64,000 nucleotides of DNA, taken from contig DATFYA010000193.1 in NCBI GenBank assembly GCA_035315345.1, forward strand, positions 1 to 64,000. The letters are read 5' to 3'. Below the pieces are notes generated by a model. That model was not told the DNA's origin. It saw only the letters and a list, made by a program, of their open reading frames with translations, and ran no database searches. The number at the start of each line of letters is the position of its first letter. Positions within the stretch are counted from its first letter, which is position 1. The translations under genes were made by a program, and so were the position numbers. The DNA comes from Candidatus Methylomirabilota bacterium (GTDB lineage Bacteria; Methylomirabilota; Methylomirabilia; Rokubacteriales; CSP1-6). Shown piece after piece: positions 15,865 through 24,433 of the stretch.

Positions 15865-17720
15865 GCCTCATCGGCGGAATCGTCCATCGCGATCCCCGCC
15901 GGCCGGCCACGCCCGAGCGGCTGGAGCGGCTTCTGTGCGCGGAGGATAGTCGTGGCGCGGTCGTCGCCTCGGGCTGCTTCGCGGTCATGCTCGCCGGTGA
16001 CGGCCAGCCCTGGTCTGGAGACGGATCCACGGTGGTGGCCGTCGATGCCGACCTGGTCAACCTGGACGAGCTGTCCTCGCTGACCGGACGTGAAGGGGTT
16101 CAGGAAGTGGTATCTGCCCTCTATCAGCGGGAAGGCGTCGGCGGTATCCAGCGCCTGCGCGGGGCCTTCGCGGTCGCCATCTGGGAGCCGCGAGAGCGTC
16201 AACTCCTTCTGGCCGTCGATCAAGTGGGGATCCGCCGGCTCTACTACGCGGTGACCGCCGAGGGCATGGCCTTCGCCTCGCGAGCCGGCCTCCTCCGAGC
16301 GGTCGCCGGCCTGAGCGGCGACCCCGAGCCCACGACGGTCTTCCACTATCTGAACTTCGGTTACCTTCCCGCCCCGGTGTCGGTCGCCGGTCCGATCCGA
16401 CGGCTCGAGCCCGGCTGCCTGCTGAAGGCGCAGGACGGCTCGGTCACCATCACCCGGTACTGGGATCTCAACTATACGAAGCGCGACCTCGATCATGACG
16501 CGACGGCCCGCGCCACCATGCGACAGGCGGAAGGGGCGGTCGCCCGGGCGCTCGGGTCGGGTGGCGCCAAGGAGACTGGCGCGTTTCTCTCCGGGGGGAC
16601 GGACAGCAGCACTGTCCTCGGGCTGATGTCCCGTCTCACCGGGGAGCGTGTCCACGCCATTTCCATCGGCTTCCAGGAGCGTCGCTACGACGAGCTGGAG
16701 TACGCCGAGCGGGCCGCTCGTCACTTCAAGGCCCGCCATCACGTCCGGCGGATTTCGCCTCAGGACGCGCTGGCTGCCCTGCCGCGGCTCATCGACAGCT
16801 ATGACGAGCCGTTCGGCAACAACTCGGCGATCGGCACCTACCTGTGCGCCCAGCTCGCCCGGGAATGCGGGCTCACCCGCCTGCTGGCCGGCGACGGTGG
16901 CGACGAGATCTTCGGGGGCAACGAGCGCTACACGGTGGACGCGGTCTTCGCCCGTTACCAGAGGGTGCCCCGACTACTGCGCCGCGGTCTGCTCGAGCCA
17001 ATTTTGCGAACCCTGCCCGACGGCGGCTCATCCACCGTCGGCCGGGCGCAGCGGTACGTTCGGCGGGCGAGCCTGCCGAATCCGCGACGGTTCTATTCCT
17101 ACGAGTTCTTCTTCGCCCAGGACGGCCGCGAGCTGCTCGACGGAGACTTCCTGCGAAGCGTCGAGCCGGGAGCTCCCTGGGACGTCCTCGAGCAGCATTT
17201 CGGGCGGGTGAGCGCGGTCGAGGAGCTGAACCGTCTCCTCTACCTGGACATCAAGCTCACCATTGGTGACAACGATCTACTGAAGGTCACGCGCACCGCC
17301 GAGGCGGCCGGCATCGGGGTCCGGTTCCCGTTCCTGGATCTGCCCCTCATCGAGTTCACGGCCACCTGGCCGGCGTCCTTCAAGGTGCACGCGGGTGAAA
17401 AGCGGCATCTCTTCCGGCAGGCCTTCCGCGAGCTGCTCCCCGCCGAGACCCTGGCGAAGCGGAAGCATGGCTTCGGAGTTCCCACGAGCCTGTGGCTGCG
17501 GACGCACGCCGGCTTCGTGGATCTCGCGCACGATGCGCTGCTGGGTCCGGATGCCCACGTGAGCTCGTACTTCCGGCGGGGCGCCCTGGAGGAGCTCCTT
17601 CGTCTCCACGCTTCCGATACGACCGCCTTCTACGGCGACCTGCTGTGGAGCGTGCTGATGCTCGAGCTGTGGCACCGCCGGCACGTGCGTGGCGAATCGC
17701 CGGGAGTGAGGGTGGCGTGA
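15861..17720 (+). CDS. Asparagine-synthetase-like amidotransferase with degenerate glutaminase domain
   Basis: 619 residues from the GTG at 15861. The C-terminal synthetase domain is intact: LSGGTDSS pyrophosphatase loop at ~243-250, GDGGDEIFGGNERY, and FPFLDLPLIEF. The N-terminal Ntn glutaminase domain is degenerate. It begins V-S-L-I-G-G-I-V, so the Cys that normally follows Met in MCGI is Ser; HRGP is missing; and NGEIYN is replaced by DADLVN. Glutamine hydrolysis by this protein is therefore unlikely. It may use free ammonia or another amine, or adenylate a carboxylate such as a uronic acid. The start is set by the GTGA overlap; no MCGI occurs upstream in frame. Two complete relatives lie at 25747 and 28742. 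Confidence 0.87.
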   Translation: MSLIGGIVHRDPRRPATPERLERLLCAEDSRGAVVASGCFAVMLAGDGQPWSGDGSTVVAVDADLVNLDELSSLTGREGVQEVVSALYQREGVGGIQRLRGAFAVAIWEPRERQLLLAVDQVGIRRLYYAVTAEGMAFASRAGLLRAVAGLSGDPEPTTVFHYLNFGYLPAPVSVAGPIRRLEPGCLLKAQDGSVTITRYWDLNYTKRDLDHDATARATMRQAEGAVARALGSGGAKETGAFLSGGTDSSTVLGLMSRLTGERVHAISIGFQERRYDELEYAERAARHFKARHHVRRISPQDALAALPRLIDSYDEPFGNNSAIGTYLCAQLARECGLTRLLAGDGGDEIFGGNERYTVDAVFARYQRVPRLLRRGLLEPILRTLPDGGSSTVGRAQRYVRRASLPNPRRFYSYEFFFAQDGRELLDGDFLRSVEPGAPWDVLEQHFGRVSAVEELNRLLYLDIKLTIGDNDLLKVTRTAEAAGIGVRFPFLDLPLIEFTATWPASFKVHAGEKRHLFRQAFRELLPAETLAKRKHGFGVPTSLWLRTHAGFVDLAHDALLGPDAHVSSYFRRGALEELLRLHASDTTAFYGDLLWSVLMLELWHRRHVRGESPGVRVA

Positions 17721-18718
17721 CCGAGATGCTCGTACGGACTCTGGCCACCGGACTCTATCGCGCCGGTCTCACCGGCGCCCTGTCGGCCACCTCCGGCTAC
17801 CTTCGGCGGGCGGCCGCGTTCTCGGTCTTCACGTATCATCGGGTCAACGATCACGGCGATCCGTTCTTCGAGGCTCTGCCGACCGAGGTCTTCGAGCGGC
17901 AGATGCAGTTGATCGCCCGTCACTACGTGGTGCTTCCAGTGGAGGAGCTGGTGGCTCGGCTCCGGTCCGGAACCGTTCCGCGGAACGCGGTCGCCATCAC
18001 CTTCGATGACGGCTACCGGGACGTTCTCACGCACGCCGCTCCCATCCTGGCCCGATACCACCTGCCCGCGACGGTGTTCCTGGCGACCGGCTTCATCGGG
18101 AGCGGTGAGGTCCCGTGGTACGACCGACTCGCGACCGCGCTGAAGTCGACCGCGGCCTCGCAGGTCGCGGTGCCCGCCTCGGACGAGGTGCTGCCCCTGG
18201 AGACCCGGGAAGCCCGACTTCTGGCGCTGGGGCGACTGCAGGCGCACTGGAAAGGGTTGCCGGAAGCCGACTCACGGAGGGCGCTCGAGACGCTGCTGGA
18301 GCGGCTGGGCACGGGCCAGCATGATCGCGAGAGGAACGCCTTCCTCCGGTGGGACGAAGTCCACGCCCTTCGCGGGCTGGGCTTCCGTATCGGCGCACAC
18401 ACGGTCAGCCACCCGATCCTGTCCCGACTACCCGCTGACCGGGCGTGCGCCGAGATCGTCGAATCGAAGCGGGCCATCGAGGCTCGGTGCGGAATATCTC
18501 CTCGCGCCTTCGCCTATCCCAACGGAGGTGAGGCCGACTACACGCCCGCGGTGGTCGATCAGGTTCGCCGTGCGGGCTTCGACTGTGCCGTGACCACCCG
18601 CTTCGGCTTGAACACGGCTCGCACGTCTCCCTGGGAGCTGCGACGGGGACAGCCCTGGGAGCATCATCTGCCGACGTTTGCGACGAAGCTGGCCTGGTAT
18701 CGCATGACACTGAGCTAA
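17717..18718 (+). CDS. Polysaccharide deacetylase (NodB domain), second
   Basis: 333 residues from the GTG at 17717 (GTGA overlap; ATG at 17726 is an alternative). The NodB motifs are AITFDDGYRDV (~93-103, catalytic Asp), TVFLATGFIGSG, HTVSH (~226-230, the H-x3-H metal site) and FAYPNGG. It is the canonical DDG type, unlike the D-x-E type at 9315. A hydrophobic stretch near the start (about 10-40) is weak, so export is unclear. N- or O-deacetylation of the EPS is the likely activity. It ends 17 bp before glmS. Confidence 0.88.
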   Translation: MTEMLVRTLATGLYRAGLTGALSATSGYLRRAAAFSVFTYHRVNDHGDPFFEALPTEVFERQMQLIARHYVVLPVEELVARLRSGTVPRNAVAITFDDGYRDVLTHAAPILARYHLPATVFLATGFIGSGEVPWYDRLATALKSTAASQVAVPASDEVLPLETREARLLALGRLQAHWKGLPEADSRRALETLLERLGTGQHDRERNAFLRWDEVHALRGLGFRIGAHTVSHPILSRLPADRACAEIVESKRAIEARCGISPRAFAYPNGGEADYTPAVVDQVRRAGFDCAVTTRFGLNTARTSPWELRRGQPWEHHLPTFATKLAWYRMTLS

Positions 18719-18735
18719 CAAGGGGTATCGCGCCT

Positions 18736-20574
18736 ATGTGCGGCATCGTGGGTTACGTAGGACAAGGAGACGCCAGCCGGGTCGTCGTCGATGGCTTGCG
18801 CCGTCTGGAGTATCGAGGCTATGACTCGGCCGGTATGGCCACGGTATCCAACGGTCGGCTCGCCATTCGACGGCGGCCCGGGAAGATCGGTGAGCTGTCG
18901 GATCTGATCGAGCGAGAGCCCGCCGAAGGCTCCATCGGCCTCGGTCATACGCGCTGGGCGACGCACGGAGCGCCTACCGAGCTGAACGCCCACCCGCACG
19001 TCGACTGCGGCGGCTCGCTGGCGGTGGTACACAACGGCATCATCGAGAACTACCTTCCCCTCAAGCGGAGCCTCCAGGAAGCCGGTCACGTCTTCCGCTC
19101 CGATACGGATACCGAGGTCATCGCCCATTTGCTGGAGAGCCACCTCGCCCTCGGCGGTGATCTACTCGAAGCCCTGCGCGCCTGCCTACGAGTGCTGCGG
19201 GGCGCGTACGCTCTCGGGGTCATCGCGGCAGTTGATCCCCACCGACTGCTGGTGGCCAAACACGGGGCCGGCAGCGTGGTGGTGGGCCTCGGGGGGGATG
19301 GGGCGTACGTGGCCTCCGATATCCCGGCCATTCTGCCCCACACCCGGGACGTGCTCATCCTCGCCGACGGCGACGTGGCGGTGGTGACGCGGCAGGGCAT
19401 CGAGGTGACCACGATCGAGGGTGAGCCGGTCTACCGCCCGTTCTCCCATATCACCTGGAATGCCGCCGACGCCCAGAAGGGCGGCTATCCGCATTTCATG
19501 CTGAAGGAGATCCACGAGCAGCCGCAGGCCGTCGGCGACACCTTCGGGCCGCGCCTGACCGAGCGCGGCGACCGAGTAGCGATGCCGGATCTGGGCATGA
19601 CTCGCGAGCAGATCCGCGCCCTGCGTCGGGTCGTGATGGTGGCGTGCGGGACGTCGTACAACGCAGGATTGGCCGGGCGATTCATGCTGGAGGAAATGGC
19701 CGGCCTTCCCACCGAGGTCGACATCAGCTCCGAGTTCCGCTATCGCAGCCTCGTCCTGGGGCCCGACACGCTGGTGGTAGCCATCTCGCAGTCAGGCGAG
19801 ACTGCGGACACGCTGGGGGCCGCCCGGGCCGCCTCGACTCACGGGAGCCCGGTGCTGGCCATCACCAACGTGGTCGGCTCGGCGCTGTCCCGGGAGGCGA
19901 CCGCGACGCTGTACACGCACGCGGGTCCCGAGATCGGCGTGGCCTCGACCAAGACCTTCACGTCGACGGCTACGGTTTGCTATTTGCTCGCCCTGGCCCT
20001 GGGTCGGGAGCGCGACCATCTCACCAGCATCGATTGCCGGAAGCGCATCGACGACCTCCGCGAGATTCCGAGGCTGATCTCGGGGGCGATCGCCCTCAAT
20101 CCGGGAGTGGAGGATCTGGCGAAGCAGCTGGCCGGGTACGAGCACTTCCTGTATCTCGGCCGCGGCGTCAACCATGCGGTGGCCCTCGAGGGGGCCCTGA
20201 AGCTGAAGGAGCTGTCCTACATCCATGCCGAGGGGTACGCGGGAGGCGAGATGAAGCACGGGCCGATCGCCCTCATCGATCGGCGCGTTCCGGTGTTGGC
20301 GGTCGTGCCGCGGGATGCCTCCTACGACCGCACCCTGGGCAACGTCGAGGAGGTCAAGGCCCGCGGTGGTCGCGTGGTGGCCCTCGGTCACCAAGGCGAT
20401 ACCGAGCTCGCCTCCCGGACCGATCACGTCCTGCTGGCCCCGGTCGCGCCGGTTCTGCTCTCTCCCGTGGTCAGCGTCGTCCCTCTTCAGCTCCTGGCCT
20501 ATCACGTGGCCCTGGTCCGTGGTTGCAACGTCGACCAGCCACGCAACCTGGCCAAGAGCGTCACGGTGGAATAA
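18736..20574 (+). CDS. glmS: Glutamine--fructose-6-phosphate aminotransferase (isomerizing)
   Basis: 612 residues, full length. It starts MCGIVGYVG with the nucleophile Cys2. RRLEYRGYDSAG and GHTRWATHGAP complete the glutaminase pocket. Two SIS sugar-isomerase domains follow (about 285-600) with CGTSYNAG, ISQSGETADT, and the C-terminal end DQPRNLAKSVTVE carrying the catalytic Lys. It makes glucosamine-6-phosphate, the entry to UDP-GlcNAc. A copy inside the EPS operon suggests a dedicated supply of amino sugars; whether the genome has another copy is not visible. Its TAA shares one base with the ATG of the ABC permease. Confidence 0.97.
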   Translation: MCGIVGYVGQGDASRVVVDGLRRLEYRGYDSAGMATVSNGRLAIRRRPGKIGELSDLIEREPAEGSIGLGHTRWATHGAPTELNAHPHVDCGGSLAVVHNGIIENYLPLKRSLQEAGHVFRSDTDTEVIAHLLESHLALGGDLLEALRACLRVLRGAYALGVIAAVDPHRLLVAKHGAGSVVVGLGGDGAYVASDIPAILPHTRDVLILADGDVAVVTRQGIEVTTIEGEPVYRPFSHITWNAADAQKGGYPHFMLKEIHEQPQAVGDTFGPRLTERGDRVAMPDLGMTREQIRALRRVVMVACGTSYNAGLAGRFMLEEMAGLPTEVDISSEFRYRSLVLGPDTLVVAISQSGETADTLGAARAASTHGSPVLAITNVVGSALSREATATLYTHAGPEIGVASTKTFTSTATVCYLLALALGRERDHLTSIDCRKRIDDLREIPRLISGAIALNPGVEDLAKQLAGYEHFLYLGRGVNHAVALEGALKLKELSYIHAEGYAGGEMKHGPIALIDRRVPVLAVVPRDASYDRTLGNVEEVKARGGRVVALGHQGDTELASRTDHVLLAPVAPVLLSPVVSVVPLQLLAYHVALVRGCNVDQPRNLAKSVTVE

Positions 20575-21356
20575 TGCGTGCCCAACTCGCCGAATTCTGG
20601 GAGCACAAAGACCTTACCCTGAGCTTCGCAGTGCGCGACATCAAGGCGCGCTACAAGCAGACCGCCCTCGGGGCGGCCTGGGCGATCCTGCAGCCGCTGT
20701 CCCTGATGGTGGCCTTCACCCTGGTGTTCTCCCGCTTCGCCCAGGTTCCCTCCGACGGCGTGCCCTACCCGATCTTTTCGTACTCGGGTCTCATCTTCTG
20801 GACCTTCTTCGCCACCGCGGTTTCCCAGGGGACGGCCGCGATCGTCGCCAACAGCAATCTCGTCCGGAAGATCTACTTCCCCCGTGAGACACTGCTCGTG
20901 TCGATCTTGCTGGCCGCGGGCCTGGATCTCAGCATCGCGGCCGCCATCTTCGCGGTGATGCTGGCCTACTATCACGTGGCGGTGTCGTGGACCGCGCTCT
21001 GGGTGCCGGTCCTCCTGGTGATCCAGACCTTGTTCGCCCTGGCCGTCATCTGCATCACCTCGGCGATCCACGTCAGCCTGCGCGATATCGGGCACGGGAT
21101 TCCCCTGCTCCTGCAGCTGTGGATGTTCGCCACCCCGATTGCCTATCCCCTGAAGGTCGTGCCGGCGTCCCTGCTGCCGATCTACATGCTGAATCCGATG
21201 ACGCCGATCATCGATGGCTACCGGCGCACGATCCTGCTCGGGCAGCCGCCCGACGTCCATGGTCTGCTCATTGCCTCGGTCGTGACCCTGGCGGTCCTGA
21301 CCATCGGATACTGGTTCTTCAAACGAGCGGAAACGACCTTTGCGGACGTCATCTGA
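20574..21356 (+). CDS. wzm: ABC-2 type polysaccharide exporter, permease (Wzm-like)
   Basis: 260 residues with six hydrophobic segments. The amphipathic lead (FAVRDIKARYKQTALGAAWAI is the characteristic cytoplasmic region before TM1) is typical of Wzm/TagG/KpsM permeases. With the ATPase immediately downstream it forms an exporter for undecaprenyl-linked glycans across the inner membrane. The start is fixed by the TAATG junction with glmS. In classical Wzm/Wzt systems chains are finished in the cytoplasm before export. Its coexistence with Wzc- and Wzy-like genes in the same operon is unusual. Confidence 0.93.
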   Translation: MRAQLAEFWEHKDLTLSFAVRDIKARYKQTALGAAWAILQPLSLMVAFTLVFSRFAQVPSDGVPYPIFSYSGLIFWTFFATAVSQGTAAIVANSNLVRKIYFPRETLLVSILLAAGLDLSIAAAIFAVMLAYYHVAVSWTALWVPVLLVIQTLFALAVICITSAIHVSLRDIGHGIPLLLQLWMFATPIAYPLKVVPASLLPIYMLNPMTPIIDGYRRTILLGQPPDVHGLLIASVVTLAVLTIGYWFFKRAETTFADVI

Positions 21357-21371
21357 CAGGAGCGACCGAGC

Positions 21372-22604
21372 ATGTCCGAAGTGACGGTTAGCCTCGACAA
21401 AGTCTCCAAACGGTACCGGCTCAACCGGGGCTGGCACGGGTCTCTTCGCAGCGAGCTCGCGTCCGGCCTCCGGCGCCTCGTGCGGCGGTCCGACCAGCAG
21501 CGGGAGGTGTACTGGGCTCTCAAGGACGTGTCCTTCGAGATGGAGCGGGGGGACGTCGTCGGCTTCATCGGGCCAAATGGGGCCGGCAAGAGCACGATCC
21601 TCAAGGTGCTGTCCCGGGTCACCTCGCCGACGTCGGGCTCCTTCAAGACCCGCGGCCGGGTCGGCGCCCTGATCGAGATCGGGGCCGGATTCCATCCGGA
21701 GCTGACCGGTCGCGACAACATCTACCTCAACGGGTCGATCCTCGGAATGCGGCGCCGGGAGATCGACGAGAAGCTCGACCGGATCATCTCCTTCGCCGAG
21801 ATCGAGCAGTTTATCGACACCCCGATCAAGTACTACTCGTCCGGCATGCAGGTGAGGCTGGGCTTCGCGGTGGCGGTGCACGTGGACCCGGAGATTCTCC
21901 TGATCGATGAGGTCCTGGCGGTGGGCGACGCCTCCTTCCAGACAAAGTGCCTCAACAAGCTCGCGGAGCTGAAGGAGCAGGACAAGACCATCGTCCTCGT
22001 GTCCCACAACATGGCCAACATCATCCAGCATTCCAAGAAGGTCCTGTGGATGCAGGGTGGGCGCGTGCAGGCCTACGGTGAGCCCGAGAGCGTCGTCGAC
22101 CAGTACCTGAAGTCGATCCGCGAGCAGCTGACCTCGGAGGAGCCGGGCGAGGCGGTCTCACAGGCGATGACCGACGCGGACCGCCCGATCCGGATCGACA
22201 GCGTAACCCTCTGCGATCGGGGTGGGCAGGTCCGTCAGGTATTCGACAGCAGCGAGGCCGCGTGCGTCGAGATCGCCTACACCGTCCAGCGACCCGTGCC
22301 GAATCCGGTGTTCGAGGTCACCATTCAGGACGCCTACGGGCATTTTCTCGGCGGCGTGACCACTCGCTTCGACGGCTTCAAGATCGACACGAGCCAGGAC
22401 GAAGGGCGAGTCCGGCTCATCCTCCACCCGCTCTTGTTCCTCAAGGGCGACTACACGATCAACGTGCACGTGCGGGACGAGCACATCCAGCGGTACCACG
22501 ACTACCGCAAGCGGGCGGCCATCCTGATCGTGGAGGGACCGAGCATCGCCTCCCGCGAGATCAGCGGTCACATCAACTATCCGCACGAGTGGGAGATTCT
22601 TTGA
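21372..22604 (+). CDS. wzt: ABC-type polysaccharide exporter ATPase with C-terminal glycan-binding domain (Wzt-like)
   Basis: 410 residues. The nucleotide-binding domain has Walker A GPNGAGKST at ~66-74, the signature YSSGM (~155) in the variant form usual for Wzt/TagH, and Walker B ILLIDEVLAVGD (~174-185). Residues ~265-410 form an extra beta-rich domain (LHPLLFLKGDYTINVHV) matching Wzt_C. In O9a/O12-type systems this domain binds a capped chain end and chooses what is exported. It suggests that chain ends are modified, for example by one of the two methyltransferases in the window (inference). It lies 15 bp after wzm and overlaps the next gene. Confidence 0.93.
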   Translation: MSEVTVSLDKVSKRYRLNRGWHGSLRSELASGLRRLVRRSDQQREVYWALKDVSFEMERGDVVGFIGPNGAGKSTILKVLSRVTSPTSGSFKTRGRVGALIEIGAGFHPELTGRDNIYLNGSILGMRRREIDEKLDRIISFAEIEQFIDTPIKYYSSGMQVRLGFAVAVHVDPEILLIDEVLAVGDASFQTKCLNKLAELKEQDKTIVLVSHNMANIIQHSKKVLWMQGGRVQAYGEPESVVDQYLKSIREQLTSEEPGEAVSQAMTDADRPIRIDSVTLCDRGGQVRQVFDSSEAACVEIAYTVQRPVPNPVFEVTIQDAYGHFLGGVTTRFDGFKIDTSQDEGRVRLILHPLLFLKGDYTINVHVRDEHIQRYHDYRKRAAILIVEGPSIASREISGHINYPHEWEIL

Positions 22605-23911
22605 TCGTGTCTCGGACCCACGGCTCCGAGGGCGCCGGCGCCCGAAAGGTGCTGCTCATCGAGAACAGCATCGGGCTGTCCGGCTCCACCATGAGCCTCT
22701 GCACGCTGCTGGCCGAGCTCGACCGCAACCGGTATGCCCCCCGGGTGGTGCTGTCGCTCGCGAACCAGCAGGAGTATCTCGCTCAGGCCGTCGGTCCCTC
22801 GGTTCCCACCGCGGTCTTGCCCTGGCGGAATAGTCTCAAGTCGACGCCGTGGATGCGGTCGCTGCTCGGGCGCGTCGCCAGCTACCCGCGTCTTCCCCGC
22901 CGGATCGTGACGGCGGGCGTCGCCGCGCTCGACGTGCCCGCGGTCATCTTGCCGTACGTGCGTCGGCTCTACCGCATCGCCCGCCAGTGGAACATCGAGC
23001 TGATCCACCACAACAACGGCCTAGACGTGCGAGCGGTGCTGCTGGCCCGGTGGCTCGGCGTCCCACTGATCGCCTACCAGCGCGGGACGGAGTGGAACTC
23101 GCCGACCGTTCGTTACATCTCGCGGTTCGTGGACGCCTACGTCGCGAACTCGACCGCCACGAAGGGCGTGCTGCTCGGCCTCGGGGTGCCGTCCGAGCGG
23201 ATCGAGGTGATCTATCCTCCCATCGACGTCGAGCGGTTCCATCCGACGGTCGACGCCGCGCGCCAGCGTCGGGAGTTCGGGCTGGTCCCGGACGATCTCA
23301 CGTTCGGGATTCCCGGCACCCTGCTCAAGTGGAAGGGCCACGACGTGTTCCTGAAGGCGGCCAAGCTGGTGCTCGAGGCGGTGCCACGGGCGAAGGCATT
23401 CGTGATCGGGGAAGTGCCGGACGGCAGCACCGAGTATCGGGACGAGCTGGTGGGACTGGCGCGCGACCTGGGTATCGGCGCCCGAACCGTCTTCACCGGC
23501 TTCCGGCGGGACATCCCGGAGCTCATCCAGCTGCTCGACGTCGTCGTGCACGCCTCGGTCAAGCCGGAGCCCTTCGGCCGCGTGATCGCCGAGGGTATGG
23601 CGATGGGGAAGCCGGTCGTCGCAGCCATGAACGGCGGACCGCTCGAGATCATCCAAGAGGGGCGGACCGGCTTCCTGGTGCCTCCGGGCGACCCGGAAAA
23701 GCTCGCGCATCGTATCATTGAATTGTTGACCGATCGGGCGCGCGCCGAAGCGCTGGGCCGCCGGGCGCGTCAGGACGCGGCGGCCCGCTTCTCGCCAGGG
23801 TCCCACGCGCGGCTGGTCGAGCAGGTGTACGAAAACGTCTTGATGGCTCACCGCCATCGCGACAGGCCGGTGAGGGAGAGGGCCACATGGCACGCCGGGA
23901 AACGAAGCTAG
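22601..23911 (+). CDS. GT4 glycosyltransferase
   Basis: 436 residues from TTG at 22601 (TTGA overlap with wzt, GGGAG 5 bp upstream); GTG at 22607 is an alternative. The GT4 pattern is clear: VLLIENSIGLSGSTMSL loop at the acceptor site, IYPPIDVERFHP, the nucleotide-binding segment GIPGTLLKWKGHDVFLKAA, and the E-x7-E-like block PEPFGRVIAEGMAMGKPVVAAMNGGP. It is likely a retaining transferase for one EPS sugar. It overlaps the following small secreted-protein gene by 25 bp. Confidence 0.9.
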   Translation: MIVSRTHGSEGAGARKVLLIENSIGLSGSTMSLCTLLAELDRNRYAPRVVLSLANQQEYLAQAVGPSVPTAVLPWRNSLKSTPWMRSLLGRVASYPRLPRRIVTAGVAALDVPAVILPYVRRLYRIARQWNIELIHHNNGLDVRAVLLARWLGVPLIAYQRGTEWNSPTVRYISRFVDAYVANSTATKGVLLGLGVPSERIEVIYPPIDVERFHPTVDAARQRREFGLVPDDLTFGIPGTLLKWKGHDVFLKAAKLVLEAVPRAKAFVIGEVPDGSTEYRDELVGLARDLGIGARTVFTGFRRDIPELIQLLDVVVHASVKPEPFGRVIAEGMAMGKPVVAAMNGGPLEIIQEGRTGFLVPPGDPEKLAHRIIELLTDRARAEALGRRARQDAAARFSPGSHARLVEQVYENVLMAHRHRDRPVRERATWHAGKRS

Positions 23912-24396
23912 CGGCGGTTGGATCGCGTCGCCTCAGTCCCGCGGTCGGCCTCGTGGCGCTGATCGTCACGATGATTCCGATCGTCACTCCCGCGCCCGTT
24001 CTCGGGCAGCCTCTGCCGAACAACACGGTCAGCGTCGATTCGGCCGTGATCGGTCGCCAGCTCCGGGCGGCCATCGCCCTCGGTGAGCAGGCCCGGGCGC
24101 GGTTGGCCGGCCCCGGCACCGACGATCTCGCGGCCACCCATCAGCTCCTGGACACCATGTACCGGCAGGTCCGCCGCGCGCTCGGGAACCTGAACGACCG
24201 GAAGGCGATTGCGAAGCTTCCGGATCCCCTGCTGGACATGGAGATCAACAAAGTCACGTTCGCCTGGAATACCATTCGTCGGCCGGTCGACGGCTATTTC
24301 AACTCTCCGGCCAAGGACGAGTGGAAAGCCGGGGCCGCGCAGGATCTCCAGGTGACGATGGCGACGCTCCGGCAAGTGGAGGCCATGTTCCCGTGA
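23887..24396 (+). CDS. Small secreted protein of unknown function
   Basis: 169 residues. I do not recognise the family. A signal peptide is visible (positively charged start, hydrophobic core VGLVALIVTMIPIVTPAP, cleavage after VLGQ at ~41). The mature part (~128 residues) is alpha-helical in character, with no Cys, and ends in a helix DLQVTMATLRQVEAMFP. It is embedded in the EPS operon between a GT4 and the O-ligase and overlaps the GT4 by 25 bp, so a periplasmic helper role in polymerisation or ligation is possible but not shown. Confidence 0.75.
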   Translation: MARRETKLAAVGSRRLSPAVGLVALIVTMIPIVTPAPVLGQPLPNNTVSVDSAVIGRQLRAAIALGEQARARLAGPGTDDLAATHQLLDTMYRQVRRALGNLNDRKAIAKLPDPLLDMEINKVTFAWNTIRRPVDGYFNSPAKDEWKAGAAQDLQVTMATLRQVEAMFP

Positions 24397-24433
24397 CGAA
24401 CGGTGACCCCCGGGCCCAGCGAGGAGTCTGATC

